Assembly: GCA_903895845.1 (NCBI GenBank)
Contig: CAITVK010000118.1
Span: 1-48,534, forward strand
DNA from: an uncultured Chitinophagaceae bacterium
Lineage (GTDB): Bacteria > Bacteroidota > Bacteroidia > Chitinophagales > Chitinophagaceae
Direction of reading: 5' to 3'
Length of the DNA stretch: 48,534 nt
Positions 17,938-25,591 of the stretch are shown here, one piece after another (position 1 is the stretch's first letter; every line of letters starts with the position of its first letter). The position numbers were made by a program, and so were the translations under genes. The notes under the pieces were generated by a model. That model saw nothing but the letters and a program-made list of their open reading frames with translations, had not been told where the DNA came from and made no database searches.

Positions 17938-18178
17938 ATATTCCTATCTATTAAAGTGATTGAACCTACTATTATATTTTGTATGGGACTATTGCTGTGG
18001 TTGCCGGGAAGTAGTTGTTGCATCTGGCAAGCTCTGAAACAATAATTGCTGAATGCACTTACTTCTGCAGAAATAACCGTGGAATTTGAAGTGGAGATAA
18101 GTTGCAAGTAACTTCTCATATAGCTTTATTGTAATCTTTTGAAAAAGAAATAACAGATTGCCATTCTTATTTCGATAG

Positions 18179-18186
18179 CAAATGTA
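18179..18186 (-). promoter_or_regulatory. -7 promoter box for the porP operon
   Basis: CAAATGTA on the plus strand is TACATTTG on the minus strand, an exact TAnnTTTG match identical to the box before secA. It implies a leader of about 235 bases before the porP/sprF-like start. Confidence 0.4.
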
Positions 18187-18295
18187 GACGTGTGTATCTG
18201 CATGACTATCCTGTACAATCCTGCTTATGGGTTTGTAGCTTTTACCTTTAACAATTTCGCTAAATTGATTGGGTAATTCTATGGCGAGTTATACG

Positions 18296-18334
18296 GATTA
18301 AGACCTTTTAATTTTAATGAAAGTAGTCTTAATC
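18296..18334 (-). terminator. Hairpin after the CRD-containing gene
   Basis: GATTAAGAC (18296-18304) pairs perfectly with GTCTTAATC (18326-18334), with an inner CTTT/AAAG pairing. It lies about 40 bases beyond the minus-strand stop at 18372. The T tract is weak. Confidence 0.5.
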
Positions 18335-18371
18335 ATTCATTTTAAATTCTGCTTCTGTAGGTAAAGCCTAG

Positions 18372-19289
18372 CTATACCACCTTTGATAATACTATTGCTG
18401 CAGTTGTAGTTTCGCCGAGGTTGAACTTGGTTGAGATTACTTGGGTTGTATAACCTGCTGCTGAATAGGTGACATTGTAAGTGCCGCTGATAAATTCTTC
18501 TACTTCTACAATGCCTTCGATGTTTGATATGCCTTCCTTGGTTTCTTTTTCCAAGGCTATTGATGCGGTTGCACCCTCTATTGGCAGGTTGTTTATATCT
18601 GTTATTGTTGCAACAAGGGCGGTGTGCTTGGTGGTTTCTACCAATTTCTTTGCCTTCGCAAAATTGCTTATCAGGGATGTATTTGCGGAAGGGCCTGTTT
18701 TGAACTTGCCATTGATGGCGGATTCTAAAAGGGCTATTTCGGCATCTACCAAGACAAAAGCGGCTTCTATTTCCTCATTAAAAGTTTTGTTGTTGCCGAT
18801 GATGGTGCTTGGTGCGGCAATCTGGTCTTGGCAAAGGGTGATGTCGGCAGCGGCTTTTGTGAGTTCGGTGGCAGCAATGTCGTACCCTGCTATCAGTGCG
18901 GCACTGTTGGCATTGAGGGCAATCAATACATTTTGTGCGAGTAATATTTGCTCGGCTTCTGGTAACGTTTTGAATGCTTTTGCCTCTATTTTAAAAGTAG
19001 TTTGCAATGCTTCGCTGGCAGTGTCCACAGCAAAGAGGTAGGCTCGGTTAGCAAGGGACACCATTAGGTCAATCAGATTCAAGAAGTCAGTGTTTTTTGT
19101 AGTTGTAACGGGTGAGGACTTGGTAGTTGTGGAGGTTGGCAAGATGTGTTTTAGTGCCGTGAAAGCTGCGATGAAGTCCGTGCCGCATTGCAGCAAACGG
19201 GTAAGACCTGCGAAAATGGTTGCATAAGCTGTAAGGAAGGTAACGATTCTGTTGTAAGATGAGAACTTAGCTGTTTGTGACTGTGTCAT
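18372..19289 (-). CDS. Unsecreted helical protein with C-terminal CRD-like domain
   Basis: A 305-residue protein of unknown function. There is no signal peptide: the N-terminus (MTQSQTAKFSSYNRIVTFLTAYATIF) starts a mostly helical, alanine- and threonine-rich region of about 210 residues. From about 220 a carboxypeptidase-regulatory-like beta-sandwich follows (NNLPIEGATASI, GTYNVTYSAAGYTTQV). The opening pattern (K/Q-rich, YxRxxTFL) recalls a Bacteroidota family of short repetitive-region proteins with no assigned role, from memory and not checked. The gene stands alone between a hairpin and the second 21-bp array, which begins 52 bases before its start codon. The array may therefore lie in its promoter region. 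Confidence 0.75.
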   Translation of the reverse strand: MTQSQTAKFSSYNRIVTFLTAYATIFAGLTRLLQCGTDFIAAFTALKHILPTSTTTKSSPVTTTKNTDFLNLIDLMVSLANRAYLFAVDTASEALQTTFKIEAKAFKTLPEAEQILLAQNVLIALNANSAALIAGYDIAATELTKAAADITLCQDQIAAPSTIIGNNKTFNEEIEAAFVLVDAEIALLESAINGKFKTGPSANTSLISNFAKAKKLVETTKHTALVATITDINNLPIEGATASIALEKETKEGISNIEGIVEVEEFISGTYNVTYSAAGYTTQVISTKFNLGETTTAAIVLSKVV

Positions 19290-19340
19290 TTTTTGTAGTT
19301 TAATGGTGAATTGTGAGTGTTTGTTGAAAATTTATGAAAA

Positions 19341-19570
19341 ATAGATGGGGTTTATCGGGCATGAGTGGGGATTATCACACCTTGGGTGACCTTTATCGCT
19401 CCATTTGTATGCTATGTTGTCAGTCGGGTGAGGTTTATCGCACCTCATGTATGCTATGTCGTCAGTCGGGTGAGGTTTATCGCACCTCATGTATGCTATG
19501 TCGTCAGTTGGGTGGGGTTTATCGGGCATTGGATGGGGTTTATCGCAAGTTGGCTGAGCGTTATCTAATA
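19341..19570. repeat. 21-bp tandem array, about 11 units, with a 42-bp higher-order repeat
   Basis: TATC (or its replacement) recurs at 19353, 19373, 19394, 19436, 19478, 19520, 19541 and 19562, a 21-bp ladder with one 20-bp step. Between 19407 and 19510 two unit types alternate, one with GGTTTATCGCACCTC and one with GTATGCTATGTCGTCAG, giving a nearly identical 42-bp repeat copied about 2.5 times. The unit TTTATCGCACCTC resembles the minus-strand unit of the 288-506 array (TTATCGTATCTC), with mostly transition differences. Confidence 0.88.
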
Positions 19571-19744
19571 TAGTATCTGTAAAAAAGATTAGTGAAAAGA
19601 CGGGCGGCGAAGTATGGGGATACATCTTTTTGACTTGATGGGTGTGCGTGAAAGCAACTAACAAAATAGATGTATGTATGTGTAGGTGGTGAAGATGGAC
19701 TAATTAATTCATACTATCACTATTTATTTTTGGATTGGGGGAAA

Positions 19745-19780
19745 AGTAGTTAGTAGTAAGTTATAAGTTGTAAGTAAAAG
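19745..19780. repeat. AT-rich AGTAAGTTATAAGTTGTAAG repeat
   Basis: The sequence AGTTAGTAGTAAGTTATAA followed by GTTGTAAGTAA is the reverse-complement form of the ACTTATAACTTA blocks found before secA, glgB and rsmG. Confidence 0.5.
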
Positions 19781-19849
19781 GTCGAAAGTTTTATGGTATA
19801 GTAACAAAAGGCGTTTGACCTTATTTGTTTTGATATTTAAAGGGTAACC

Positions 19850-19863
19850 GTGATAAATGTCAC
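19850..19863 (+). promoter_or_regulatory. Crp/Fnr-like operator before the redox operon
   Basis: GTGA-TAAATG-TCAC is a perfect GTGA-N6-TCAC palindrome of Crp/Fnr type. Its centre lies 30.5 bp before the first base of the -7 box, hence about 43 bp before the expected transcription start, the position used by activating Crp/Fnr proteins. A close relative occurs at 25556-25569. Confidence 0.55.
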
Positions 19864-19886
19864 AAACCAAACAGATAGCTACCTGC

Positions 19887-19894
19887 TACTTTTG
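19887..19894 (+). promoter_or_regulatory. -7 promoter box of the redox operon
   Basis: TACTTTTG matches TAnnTTTG. It lies 19 bases before the ATG at 19913, so the leader would be very short. Confidence 0.5.
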
Positions 19895-19912
19895 CGCAAA
19901 TAAAAAGCAAGT

Positions 19913-20347
19913 ATGAATTATTTAGCAGCACTACTATCCAACAAATGTCCGAGATGCAGAGAAGGGGATATTTTTTGTAATAAATCAACTTACAAAAAAG
20001 GTTTTATGAAAATGAATGTGAACTGCCCAACCTGTGACCAACCAACTGAAATTGAAGTTGGGTTTTATGTAGGTACTGGCTATGTGAGTTATGCACTTAC
20101 TGTTGCAATTTCGGTAGCTACTTTTATTGCCTGGTGGGTGTTGATAGGAATTGGGATAGATGATAACAGGATATTTTGGTGGCTAGGACTAAACGGTGCT
20201 TTATTGGTATTACTACTTCCTTGGTTGATGCGGATTTCTCGCACAATTTGGCTTTCATTCTTTGTCCATTTCAACCCAAACTGGCAAACAGAGAAACCAA
20301 AAGTTACAGATAGGGTTATTAAGGAGCAGATGGAAATAGTTGTTTAA
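19913..20347 (+). CDS. DUF983 family membrane protein with zinc-ribbon motifs
   Basis: A 144-residue protein. The N-terminal 45 residues carry two Cys pairs, CPRCREGDIF and CPTCDQP, a probable zinc ribbon on the cytoplasmic side. Two hydrophobic helices follow (about 55-80 and 88-108), with a basic end. This is the DUF983 pattern; the function is unknown, though members often sit next to cytochrome or redox genes. The ATG at 19913 is supported by the promoter box 19 bases upstream. It is the first gene of a same-strand run leading to cydAB. Confidence 0.85.
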   Translation: MNYLAALLSNKCPRCREGDIFCNKSTYKKGFMKMNVNCPTCDQPTEIEVGFYVGTGYVSYALTVAISVATFIAWWVLIGIGIDDNRIFWWLGLNGALLVLLLPWLMRISRTIWLSFFVHFNPNWQTEKPKVTDRVIKEQMEIVV

Positions 20348-20385
20348 ATGGTTGCAGTAAATCAACGTAAATAAAATCTATAGAT

Positions 20386-20688
20386 ATGGCAGAGACATTT
20401 TCAGAAATAATCAACAGTGAAAAGCCCACATTGGTAGACTTTTTCGCAGAATGGTGTGGTCCTTGTAAGCAAATGAAACCAATTTTAGAAGACTTAAAAT
20501 CTAAAGTAGGTGACAATGTGAAAATTTTAAAAATAGATGTAGATAAGAACCCAAAAATGGCTAGTGCTTATCAAATTCAAGGAGTGCCAACGCTTATACT
20601 TTTCAAAGGTGGCAAAATAAAATGGAGGCAATCGGGCGTAGTGCCTGCAAGCAATCTGCAACAAATTATCAATCAACATACAAGCTAA
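20386..20688 (+). CDS. trxA: Thioredoxin
   Basis: A 100-residue cytoplasmic thioredoxin. It has the active site WCGPC (Cys24 and Cys27), the cis-proline loop GVPTLILF near 72, and no signal peptide. It would reduce protein disulfides or persulfides. It lies 38 bases after the DUF983 gene, and its TAA is followed at once by the ATG of the rhodanese-thioredoxin gene, so the two are probably coupled. This small, context-bound thioredoxin may be specific to the local pathway and not the general cellular one. Confidence 0.93.
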   Translation: MAETFSEIINSEKPTLVDFFAEWCGPCKQMKPILEDLKSKVGDNVKILKIDVDKNPKMASAYQIQGVPTLILFKGGKIKWRQSGVVPASNLQQIINQHTS

Positions 20689-21399
20689 ATGAAACAATTA
20701 TTTTCAATTGCACTAGTTGCATTTCTATTCAGTAGTTGCACCAATGGTCAATCTAATTCAAATGCTAGCACAAATCTTTCTGCCACTGAATTTGCAAAAA
20801 AAATAAGTGAGCAACCTACTGCAACAATTCTCGATGTGAGGACACCCGGAGAATTTTCCAAAGGTCACTTGGTAAATGCAAAAAACTATGATTGGAATGG
20901 AGAAGAATTTGAAACGCAAATCAAATCGCTCGACAAATCGAAACCAATTTTTGTATATTGTTTGAGTGGAAGCAGAAGTGCAGCAGCCGCAAAACAAATG
21001 AGATCGGAAGGTTTTAAAACAGTGTATGAATTAAAAGGGGGGATATTGAAATGGAGGGGCGCCAACCTACCTGAAACGACTGTTGAAACAGCAGCAACAA
21101 ATGGTATGAGCAAGCAACAATTTGACTCACTACTACTTTCAGATAAATTAGTGTTGATTGATTTTTATGCTGACTGGTGCGAGCCTTGTATAAAAATGAA
21201 ACCTTACTTGGCTGAAATTTCTAAGGAAATGGCAAATAGCGTTTCTGTTATCCGCATTAATGCCGATGATAATAAAGAGCTTTTCAAAGAGTTGAAATTT
21301 GACGCCCTTCCTATTTTGCAATTGTATAGAAACAAAGCCTTAATTTGGTCAAATACAGGCTACATAACCAAAGAAGAGGTGGTAAAACATTTGCATTAG
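20689..21399 (+). CDS. Lipoprotein rhodanese-thioredoxin fusion
   Basis: A 236-residue envelope protein with two redox domains. The N-terminus MKQLFSIALVAFLFSSC gives a lipobox at Cys17. A rhodanese domain (about 30-125) carries the catalytic loop CLSGSRS with Cys91, which would accept a sulfane sulfur. A thioredoxin-like domain (about 138-236) has WCEPC (Cys164 and Cys167). Fusing a sulfur carrier to a dithiol reductant suggests persulfide handling outside the cytoplasm, but this is inference. Glu in place of Gly in the CxxC pair should alter its redox potential. It directly follows the thioredoxin gene with no spacing. Confidence 0.9.
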   Translation: MKQLFSIALVAFLFSSCTNGQSNSNASTNLSATEFAKKISEQPTATILDVRTPGEFSKGHLVNAKNYDWNGEEFETQIKSLDKSKPIFVYCLSGSRSAAAAKQMRSEGFKTVYELKGGILKWRGANLPETTVETAATNGMSKQQFDSLLLSDKLVLIDFYADWCEPCIKMKPYLAEISKEMANSVSVIRINADDNKELFKELKFDALPILQLYRNKALIWSNTGYITKEEVVKHLH

Positions 21400-21419
21400 G
21401 TTAACCAAACTTGGCTTTG

Positions 21420-21635
21420 ATGGAAAAGAATGGAATAAGGTTATGGGTGGTTAAGAACCGTGATTATTTCTACGGTGCTATAATCGGAGCGATTGCTGGC
21501 TTCTTTTATTGGAAGTTTGTAGGTTGCAGCAGTGGGCATTGTATGATTAGCTCCAAGCCACTGAACAGTATGATATACTTCGGCGTATCTGGAGCGTTAC
21601 TAGCAAGTGCATTTAAAAAAGGGGGAAGTAAATAG
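21420..21635 (+). CDS. DUF6132 family small membrane protein
   Basis: A 71-residue protein with two helices (about 18-34 and 50-66) joined by a loop with CSSGHC, a pair of cysteines that could bind metal or form a disulfide. This is the pattern of the DUF6132 family, often found beside rhodanese, thioredoxin and cytochrome bd genes in Bacteroidota. I use ATG 21420; a TTG at 21411 in frame would add MAL only. It lies 20 bases after the rhodanese-thioredoxin gene. Confidence 0.75.
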   Translation: MEKNGIRLWVVKNRDYFYGAIIGAIAGFFYWKFVGCSSGHCMISSKPLNSMIYFGVSGALLASAFKKGGSK

Positions 21636-21773
21636 TCGGGTAGTTTCAATCCTAAATGTTTCATACGAGTATCTTTTTAAACTAATCAGGTTCTTTATTT
21701 TGAACTACAAGATTATCAAAATTGTTGTTAAAACAAATTCATAGAAACCAATGTCAAACTAAATACATTTATC

Positions 21774-23147
21774 ATGGACGTAGAAATTTTAAGCAGAATA
21801 CAGTTTGCCTTTACAGTAAGTTTTCATTATATCTACCCACCTTTAAGTATTGGGCTTGGTGTGATGTTAGTTTTAATGGAAGGAGCTTATCTTAAAACCG
21901 GGGATAAGATTTATGAAACAATGACCCGCTTTTGGATTAAGGTATTTGCATTAATTTTTGGAATTGGGGTGGCTACAGGTATAGTAATGGAGTTTGAGTT
22001 TGGAACCAACTGGGCAACCTATTCAAGATATGTAGGTGATATTTTTGGAAGTGCCTTAGCAGCAGAAGGAATATTTGCCTTTGCATTGGAAAGTGGCTTC
22101 CTTGGGTTGTTGCTTTTTGGTTGGAATAGGGTAACTCCTAAAGTACACTTCTTTGCAACCATAATGGTAGCATTAGGTTCTATGTTTTCTGCAATATGGA
22201 TTGTGGTAGCCAACTCTTGGCAACAAACACCCTCAGGTTTTCACTTAGTAGGAAACGGATTGAAAGTACGTGCTGAAATCACAGACTTTTGGGCTATGGT
22301 GTTTAACCCATCCTCAATGGATAGATTGTCACATGTTCTTGTTGGCTCATTATTGGCAGGCTCATTTTTGGTTTTAAGTGTTCATGCTTATTATCTTTTG
22401 AAAAATAGATATGTTGAACTTTCTAAAAAAGCATTCAAAATAGCATTGGTTGTTGCTTCTGTTGCAGGTATTTCACAACTTCTCACAGGGCACAACTCGG
22501 CTGAAGGTGTTTCAAAAAACCAGCCTGCAAAATTGGCTGCTTTTGAGGGGCATTACGATAGTATGAAAGCGGCAGATATGTTTCTACTTGGTTATGTGGA
22601 CATGAACAAACAGAAGGCTTATGGACTTAAAATACCTGGTGGACTAAGCTTTTTATTGCATCAAAACTTTACTGCACCAGTTAAAGGCTTAAATGCTTTT
22701 GCTATTAATGATAGACCAAAACCCATAAATGCAATTTTTCAAACATATCACCTGATGGTTATTATTGGGATGACAATCATTGGACTCACCCTGTTTTCTT
22801 TATTTCTTTGGTGGAGAGGTAAGCTTTTTAGTTACAAATGGTTAATGGTCGTTTTTTCATTCTCCGTTATTCTACCCCAATTGGCGAATCAACTTGGTTG
22901 GTTTTCTGCTGAAATGGGAAGGCAGCCTTGGGTTGTTTATGGATTACTAAGGACAAGCGATGCGTTATCGAAAGCAGTAAAGGCTAATCAAGTAATCTTC
23001 TCGCTCGTATTATTTACTTTTATCTACACCTTACTTTTTTCATTATTTATTTATCTATTGAACAAAAAAATACATCACGGCTTCGAGGTTGATGTAGTTG
23101 AATCTATCCCAGAATATTCCAAACGTAATATTGCCATATTAAACTAA
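21774..23147 (+). CDS. cydA: Cytochrome bd-type ubiquinol/menaquinol oxidase subunit I
   Basis: The quinol-oxidising, haem-carrying subunit of the high-affinity bd oxidase, used at low oxygen or when haem-copper oxidases are inhibited by sulfide, cyanide or nitric oxide. It has 457 residues and nine or so helices. Haem ligands are visible: His18 in SFHYIYPPLSIG, His187 in DRLSHVLVGS and Met381 in SAEMGRQPW. The quinol-site residues in KLAAFEGHY are kept, but the Q loop is short, and GRQPWVVYGLLRT has the form common in short-loop (CIO-like) enzymes. The gap of 138 bases to the DUF6132 gene shows no clear terminator, so cydA may be read from the upstream promoter or its own. Confidence 0.96.
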   Translation: MDVEILSRIQFAFTVSFHYIYPPLSIGLGVMLVLMEGAYLKTGDKIYETMTRFWIKVFALIFGIGVATGIVMEFEFGTNWATYSRYVGDIFGSALAAEGIFAFALESGFLGLLLFGWNRVTPKVHFFATIMVALGSMFSAIWIVVANSWQQTPSGFHLVGNGLKVRAEITDFWAMVFNPSSMDRLSHVLVGSLLAGSFLVLSVHAYYLLKNRYVELSKKAFKIALVVASVAGISQLLTGHNSAEGVSKNQPAKLAAFEGHYDSMKAADMFLLGYVDMNKQKAYGLKIPGGLSFLLHQNFTAPVKGLNAFAINDRPKPINAIFQTYHLMVIIGMTIIGLTLFSLFLWWRGKLFSYKWLMVVFSFSVILPQLANQLGWFSAEMGRQPWVVYGLLRTSDALSKAVKANQVIFSLVLFTFIYTLLFSLFIYLLNKKIHHGFEVDVVESIPEYSKRNIAILN

Positions 23148-23156
23148 ATTACTGCT

Positions 23157-24191
23157 ATGCACAACATATTAGGATTAGATTATCCAACACTTTGGTTTTT
23201 GGTCATTGGTGCAGTCTTTACAGGCTATGCCATTTTAGATGGTTTCGATTTGGGCGCTGGTGCTTTACACCTCTTTTTTAAAAAAGAAGAAAGCCGTCGT
23301 GTAGCATTAAACGCTATTGGTCCAGTTTGGGATGGCAATGAAGTTTGGTTAGTGATAGGTGGGGGGGCATTGTTTGCTGGTTTCCCAGAAGTATATGCCA
23401 CCATGTTTTCAGCATTCTATATTCCATTTATGCTTTTCCTAACCGTATTGATATTTAGGGCAATTGCAATTGAATTCAGAAGTAAAGAAAAAATGCTTTG
23501 GTGGCGGAAAACTTGGGACATTATTTATTCTGTTTCTAGCATTTTAATAGCTGTTTTGTTGGGGGTTGTATTGGGCAATGTGATGCAAGGAATACCAATT
23601 GATAAAGATTTTGAATATCAGGGAGGATTTTTTAATCTATTAAATCCTTATGCCATCATTACGGGCATTACTACCCTTGCACTCTTTATGATGCACGGTG
23701 CAACCTATTTAATTATGAAAACAGAAAATAGACTGCACACTAAGTTACGCTTGTTGGCTAAGAATACAAGTCGCTTTTTTGTAATAAGCTATGTAACACT
23801 TACTATGGCAACCCTTATTTATTTGCCACAAGCGGCAGAAAAATTTAGGCTGCACCCTTATTTGTTCCTGTTGCCACTATTTACAATACTTACAATCATC
23901 AACACACGCAGACTTCTAGAAAAGGGCGTTTATTTCAAAGCATTTATTTCATCAGCACTCACGTCCGCATTGCTTTTGATAACGGTAACTGTTAACTTGT
24001 TTCCTAATATTGTTTTATCCACAATCAATCCTGCCTACAATATCACCATTTATAATGGGGCTTCCTCTGAGAAATCTTTGGGTATAATGCTTACTATCGC
24101 AGCAATTGGTGTTCCTTTAGTAGCGGCTTACACCACTTTTGTATTTTGGACTTTTAGAGGAAAAGTAAAATTGGATGAAACTAGTTATTAA
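23157..24191 (+). CDS. cydB: Cytochrome bd oxidase subunit II
   Basis: The second, haem-free subunit of the bd oxidase, 344 residues, with about eight helices. Typical segments are GYAILDGFDLGAGAL near 22-36, PVWDGNEVWLVIGGGALFAGFPEVYAT near 57-83, and a central GITTLALFMMHGATYL. It starts 9 bases after cydA. No small CydX-type gene is visible directly after it; the next gene is a methyltransferase. It should form the oxidase with CydA in the inner membrane. Confidence 0.96.
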   Translation: MHNILGLDYPTLWFLVIGAVFTGYAILDGFDLGAGALHLFFKKEESRRVALNAIGPVWDGNEVWLVIGGGALFAGFPEVYATMFSAFYIPFMLFLTVLIFRAIAIEFRSKEKMLWWRKTWDIIYSVSSILIAVLLGVVLGNVMQGIPIDKDFEYQGGFFNLLNPYAIITGITTLALFMMHGATYLIMKTENRLHTKLRLLAKNTSRFFVISYVTLTMATLIYLPQAAEKFRLHPYLFLLPLFTILTIINTRRLLEKGVYFKAFISSALTSALLLITVTVNLFPNIVLSTINPAYNITIYNGASSEKSLGIMLTIAAIGVPLVAAYTTFVFWTFRGKVKLDETSY

Positions 24192-24204
24192 TTAAAAACA
24201 TCGT

Positions 24205-24801
24205 ATGAGTAGTTATTGGAATGAACGTTATAGCCAGAAAGAGTATGTATATGGCGAAGAACCAAATGTGTTTTTTGCAGAGCAGATTGATAGATTGAAG
24301 GCGGGTACTATTGTTTTGCCCTGCGATGGAGAAGGTAGAAATGGAGTATACGCTTCGCGAAGAGGTTGGGTGGTTTACGCTTTTGATATGAGTATTGAGG
24401 GTAGAAACAAGGCGTTACAATTAGCCGAAAAGCAAAATGTACAATTAAGCTACACAATTGAAGATGCCATTAAAGCTACTTTTCCATTGGAAAGTGTAGA
24501 TGTGGTTGCCTTTATTTATGCTCATTTTCCAATGACAGTCAGAAAGCAAGTTCATAAAAAGGCAATTACATGGTTAAAGCCAGGTGGACGGATTGTTTTA
24601 GAAGCATTCAATCCATTGCAATTACAAAACAATTCTGGTGGACCCAAAGATGTAACAATGCTTTATACCGAAGAAATACTTTTAGAAGACTTCGATGAAT
24701 TGGAAACAGAGTTATTAATGAAAATTAAAACAGACTTAAAAGAAGGGAAATACCATCAAGGAAAAGCCGATATTATCAGATTTGTTGGCATAAAAAAATA
24801 A
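24205..24801 (+). CDS. Class I SAM-dependent methyltransferase
   Basis: A 198-residue soluble methyltransferase. The N-terminal SYWNERYSQKEYVYGEEPN is typical of the TehB/thiol-methyltransferase-like group. The SAM-binding motif is modified to VLPCDGEGRNGVYASRRGW near residue 32-50, followed by VYAFDMS (acidic residue of motif II) and a late WLKPGGRIVLEAF. It begins 13 bases after cydB on the same strand. Relatives methylate small toxic molecules such as tellurite or thiols, so sulfide or thiol detoxification would fit the neighbours, but the substrate is not known. Confidence 0.78.
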   Translation: MSSYWNERYSQKEYVYGEEPNVFFAEQIDRLKAGTIVLPCDGEGRNGVYASRRGWVVYAFDMSIEGRNKALQLAEKQNVQLSYTIEDAIKATFPLESVDVVAFIYAHFPMTVRKQVHKKAITWLKPGGRIVLEAFNPLQLQNNSGGPKDVTMLYTEEILLEDFDELETELLMKIKTDLKEGKYHQGKADIIRFVGIKK

Positions 24802-24853
24802 CAACCACTTCCTTTTATCATCTGTTTTAAAAGGGCAAAAATTGGTTTTAAAA

Positions 24854-25273
24854 ATGAAAAAAATGTCAATTACAACAATCCTTTTGTTAGTTACAATTGG
24901 AATCATAGCTGGGATGTTGAGTGGTTTAGTGGGTATTGGCGGAGGCTTACTTATTGTACCAGCATTGGTTTATTTCGTAGCCTTTTCTCAAAAGGCAGCT
25001 CAAGGAACATCTCTAGGTATTTTATTATTGCCCGTAGGTATTTTGGCAGTAATAGAATACTACAATAATGGATTTGTAGATGTTAAGGTAGGTATCATTG
25101 TCTCGTTAGGCTTTTTAATTGGTGGTTTTTGGGGAAGTAAATTAGCAATGACACTACCAGCAGATGTCATAAAAAAAATATTTGCCATATTTCTTATAAT
25201 CATCGCCCTTAAAATGTTGTTTTTAGAAAAGCCAGTTGCTTCGAATGAACCTTCAAAAAAACACAATTCTTAA
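24854..25273 (+). CDS. Half-size TSUP (TauE/SafE-like) anion exporter
   Basis: A membrane protein of 139 residues with four helices. The hallmark GMLSGLVGIGGGLLIVPALVYF near 21-42 and AAQGTSLGILLLPVGILA are those of the first half of TauE/SafE proteins, which export sulfite, sulfoacetate or related anions. Full-size members are about 250 residues with two such halves, so this one would have to dimerise. I use ATG 24854; a TTG at 24842 is in frame. It fits the sulfur and redox theme of the operon. The gene ends the upstream half of the island. Confidence 0.82.
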   Translation: MKKMSITTILLLVTIGIIAGMLSGLVGIGGGLLIVPALVYFVAFSQKAAQGTSLGILLLPVGILAVIEYYNNGFVDVKVGIIVSLGFLIGGFWGSKLAMTLPADVIKKIFAIFLIIIALKMLFLEKPVASNEPSKKHNS

Positions 25274-25412
25274 ATTATCCTTCACAAAGTGGTCGCCCAA
25301 AAGGTTCTTTTTTATCAGCACAAAAAGATTATAACATACTTCAAATATTATTGAATTACCTTATCCAAAACCATTAGCGATCAGGATATTGTTTATGAAG
25401 AAATGATATTAA

Positions 25413-25450
25413 TGTTAGTGTTAGTGTTAGTGTTAGTGTTAGTGTTAGTG
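25413..25450. repeat. Hexanucleotide microsatellite (TGTTAG)6
   Basis: Six perfect TGTTAG units followed by TG, 38 bp in all, lying 106 bp before the Crp/Fnr-like palindrome of the efflux operon. Its copy number should be prone to change by slippage. Confidence 0.95.
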
Positions 25451-25555
25451 TCTACCCTTAGTAACAGTTTCTATTCAAAAACTCAAATAAGTGTTTAGGA
25501 GTTCTTTATAAATAGTTCATCAAAATTTACTTTAAAAAATACTTCTATTACGAAT

Positions 25556-25569
25556 GTAACTAATGTCAC
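25556..25569 (+). promoter_or_regulatory. Crp/Fnr-like operator before the efflux operon
   Basis: GTAA-CTAATG-TCAC (within TGTAACTAATGTCACA) matches the 19850-19863 palindrome with one arm change. Its centre lies 29.5 bp before the first base of the -7 box, one base off the spacing in the redox operon. The shared right part is AATGTCACA. Confidence 0.5.
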
Positions 25570-25591
25570 AGTCCTTTCGTATCCCCCCAGA

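Larger units (their letters stand above)
17938..18371. other. Intergenic region upstream of the porP/sprF-like gene
   Basis: This 434-base gap holds a minus-strand promoter box (18179-18186) and a terminator-like hairpin (18296-18334). The short open frame at 17934-18119 has no credible protein features. No other structure was seen. Confidence 0.6.
19290..19912. other. Intergenic region with 21-bp array and divergent control region
   Basis: A 623-base divergent gap. It holds the 21-bp array (19341-19570), an AT-rich repeat (19745-19780), a Crp/Fnr-like palindrome (19850-19863) and a -7 box (19887-19894). The overlapping open frames on both strands across the array come from the period being divisible by three and are not called as genes. 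Confidence 0.7.

Noticed and set aside
19341-19570. CRISPR array
   Set aside because: Units are contiguous 21-bp repeats without unique spacers, and no cas gene is in the window.
19332-19664. Open frames on both strands across the second array, one with D-K-P-H-P-T-D heptads
   Set aside because: A period divisible by three keeps several frames open at once. The frames continue into unrelated flanks and match no family known to me.
21636-21773. Search for a Crp/Fnr-like palindrome directly before cydA
   Set aside because: Only a weak GTTC-N8-GAAC pair was seen, with no GTGA-N6-TCAC type site and no well-placed TAnnTTTG box.
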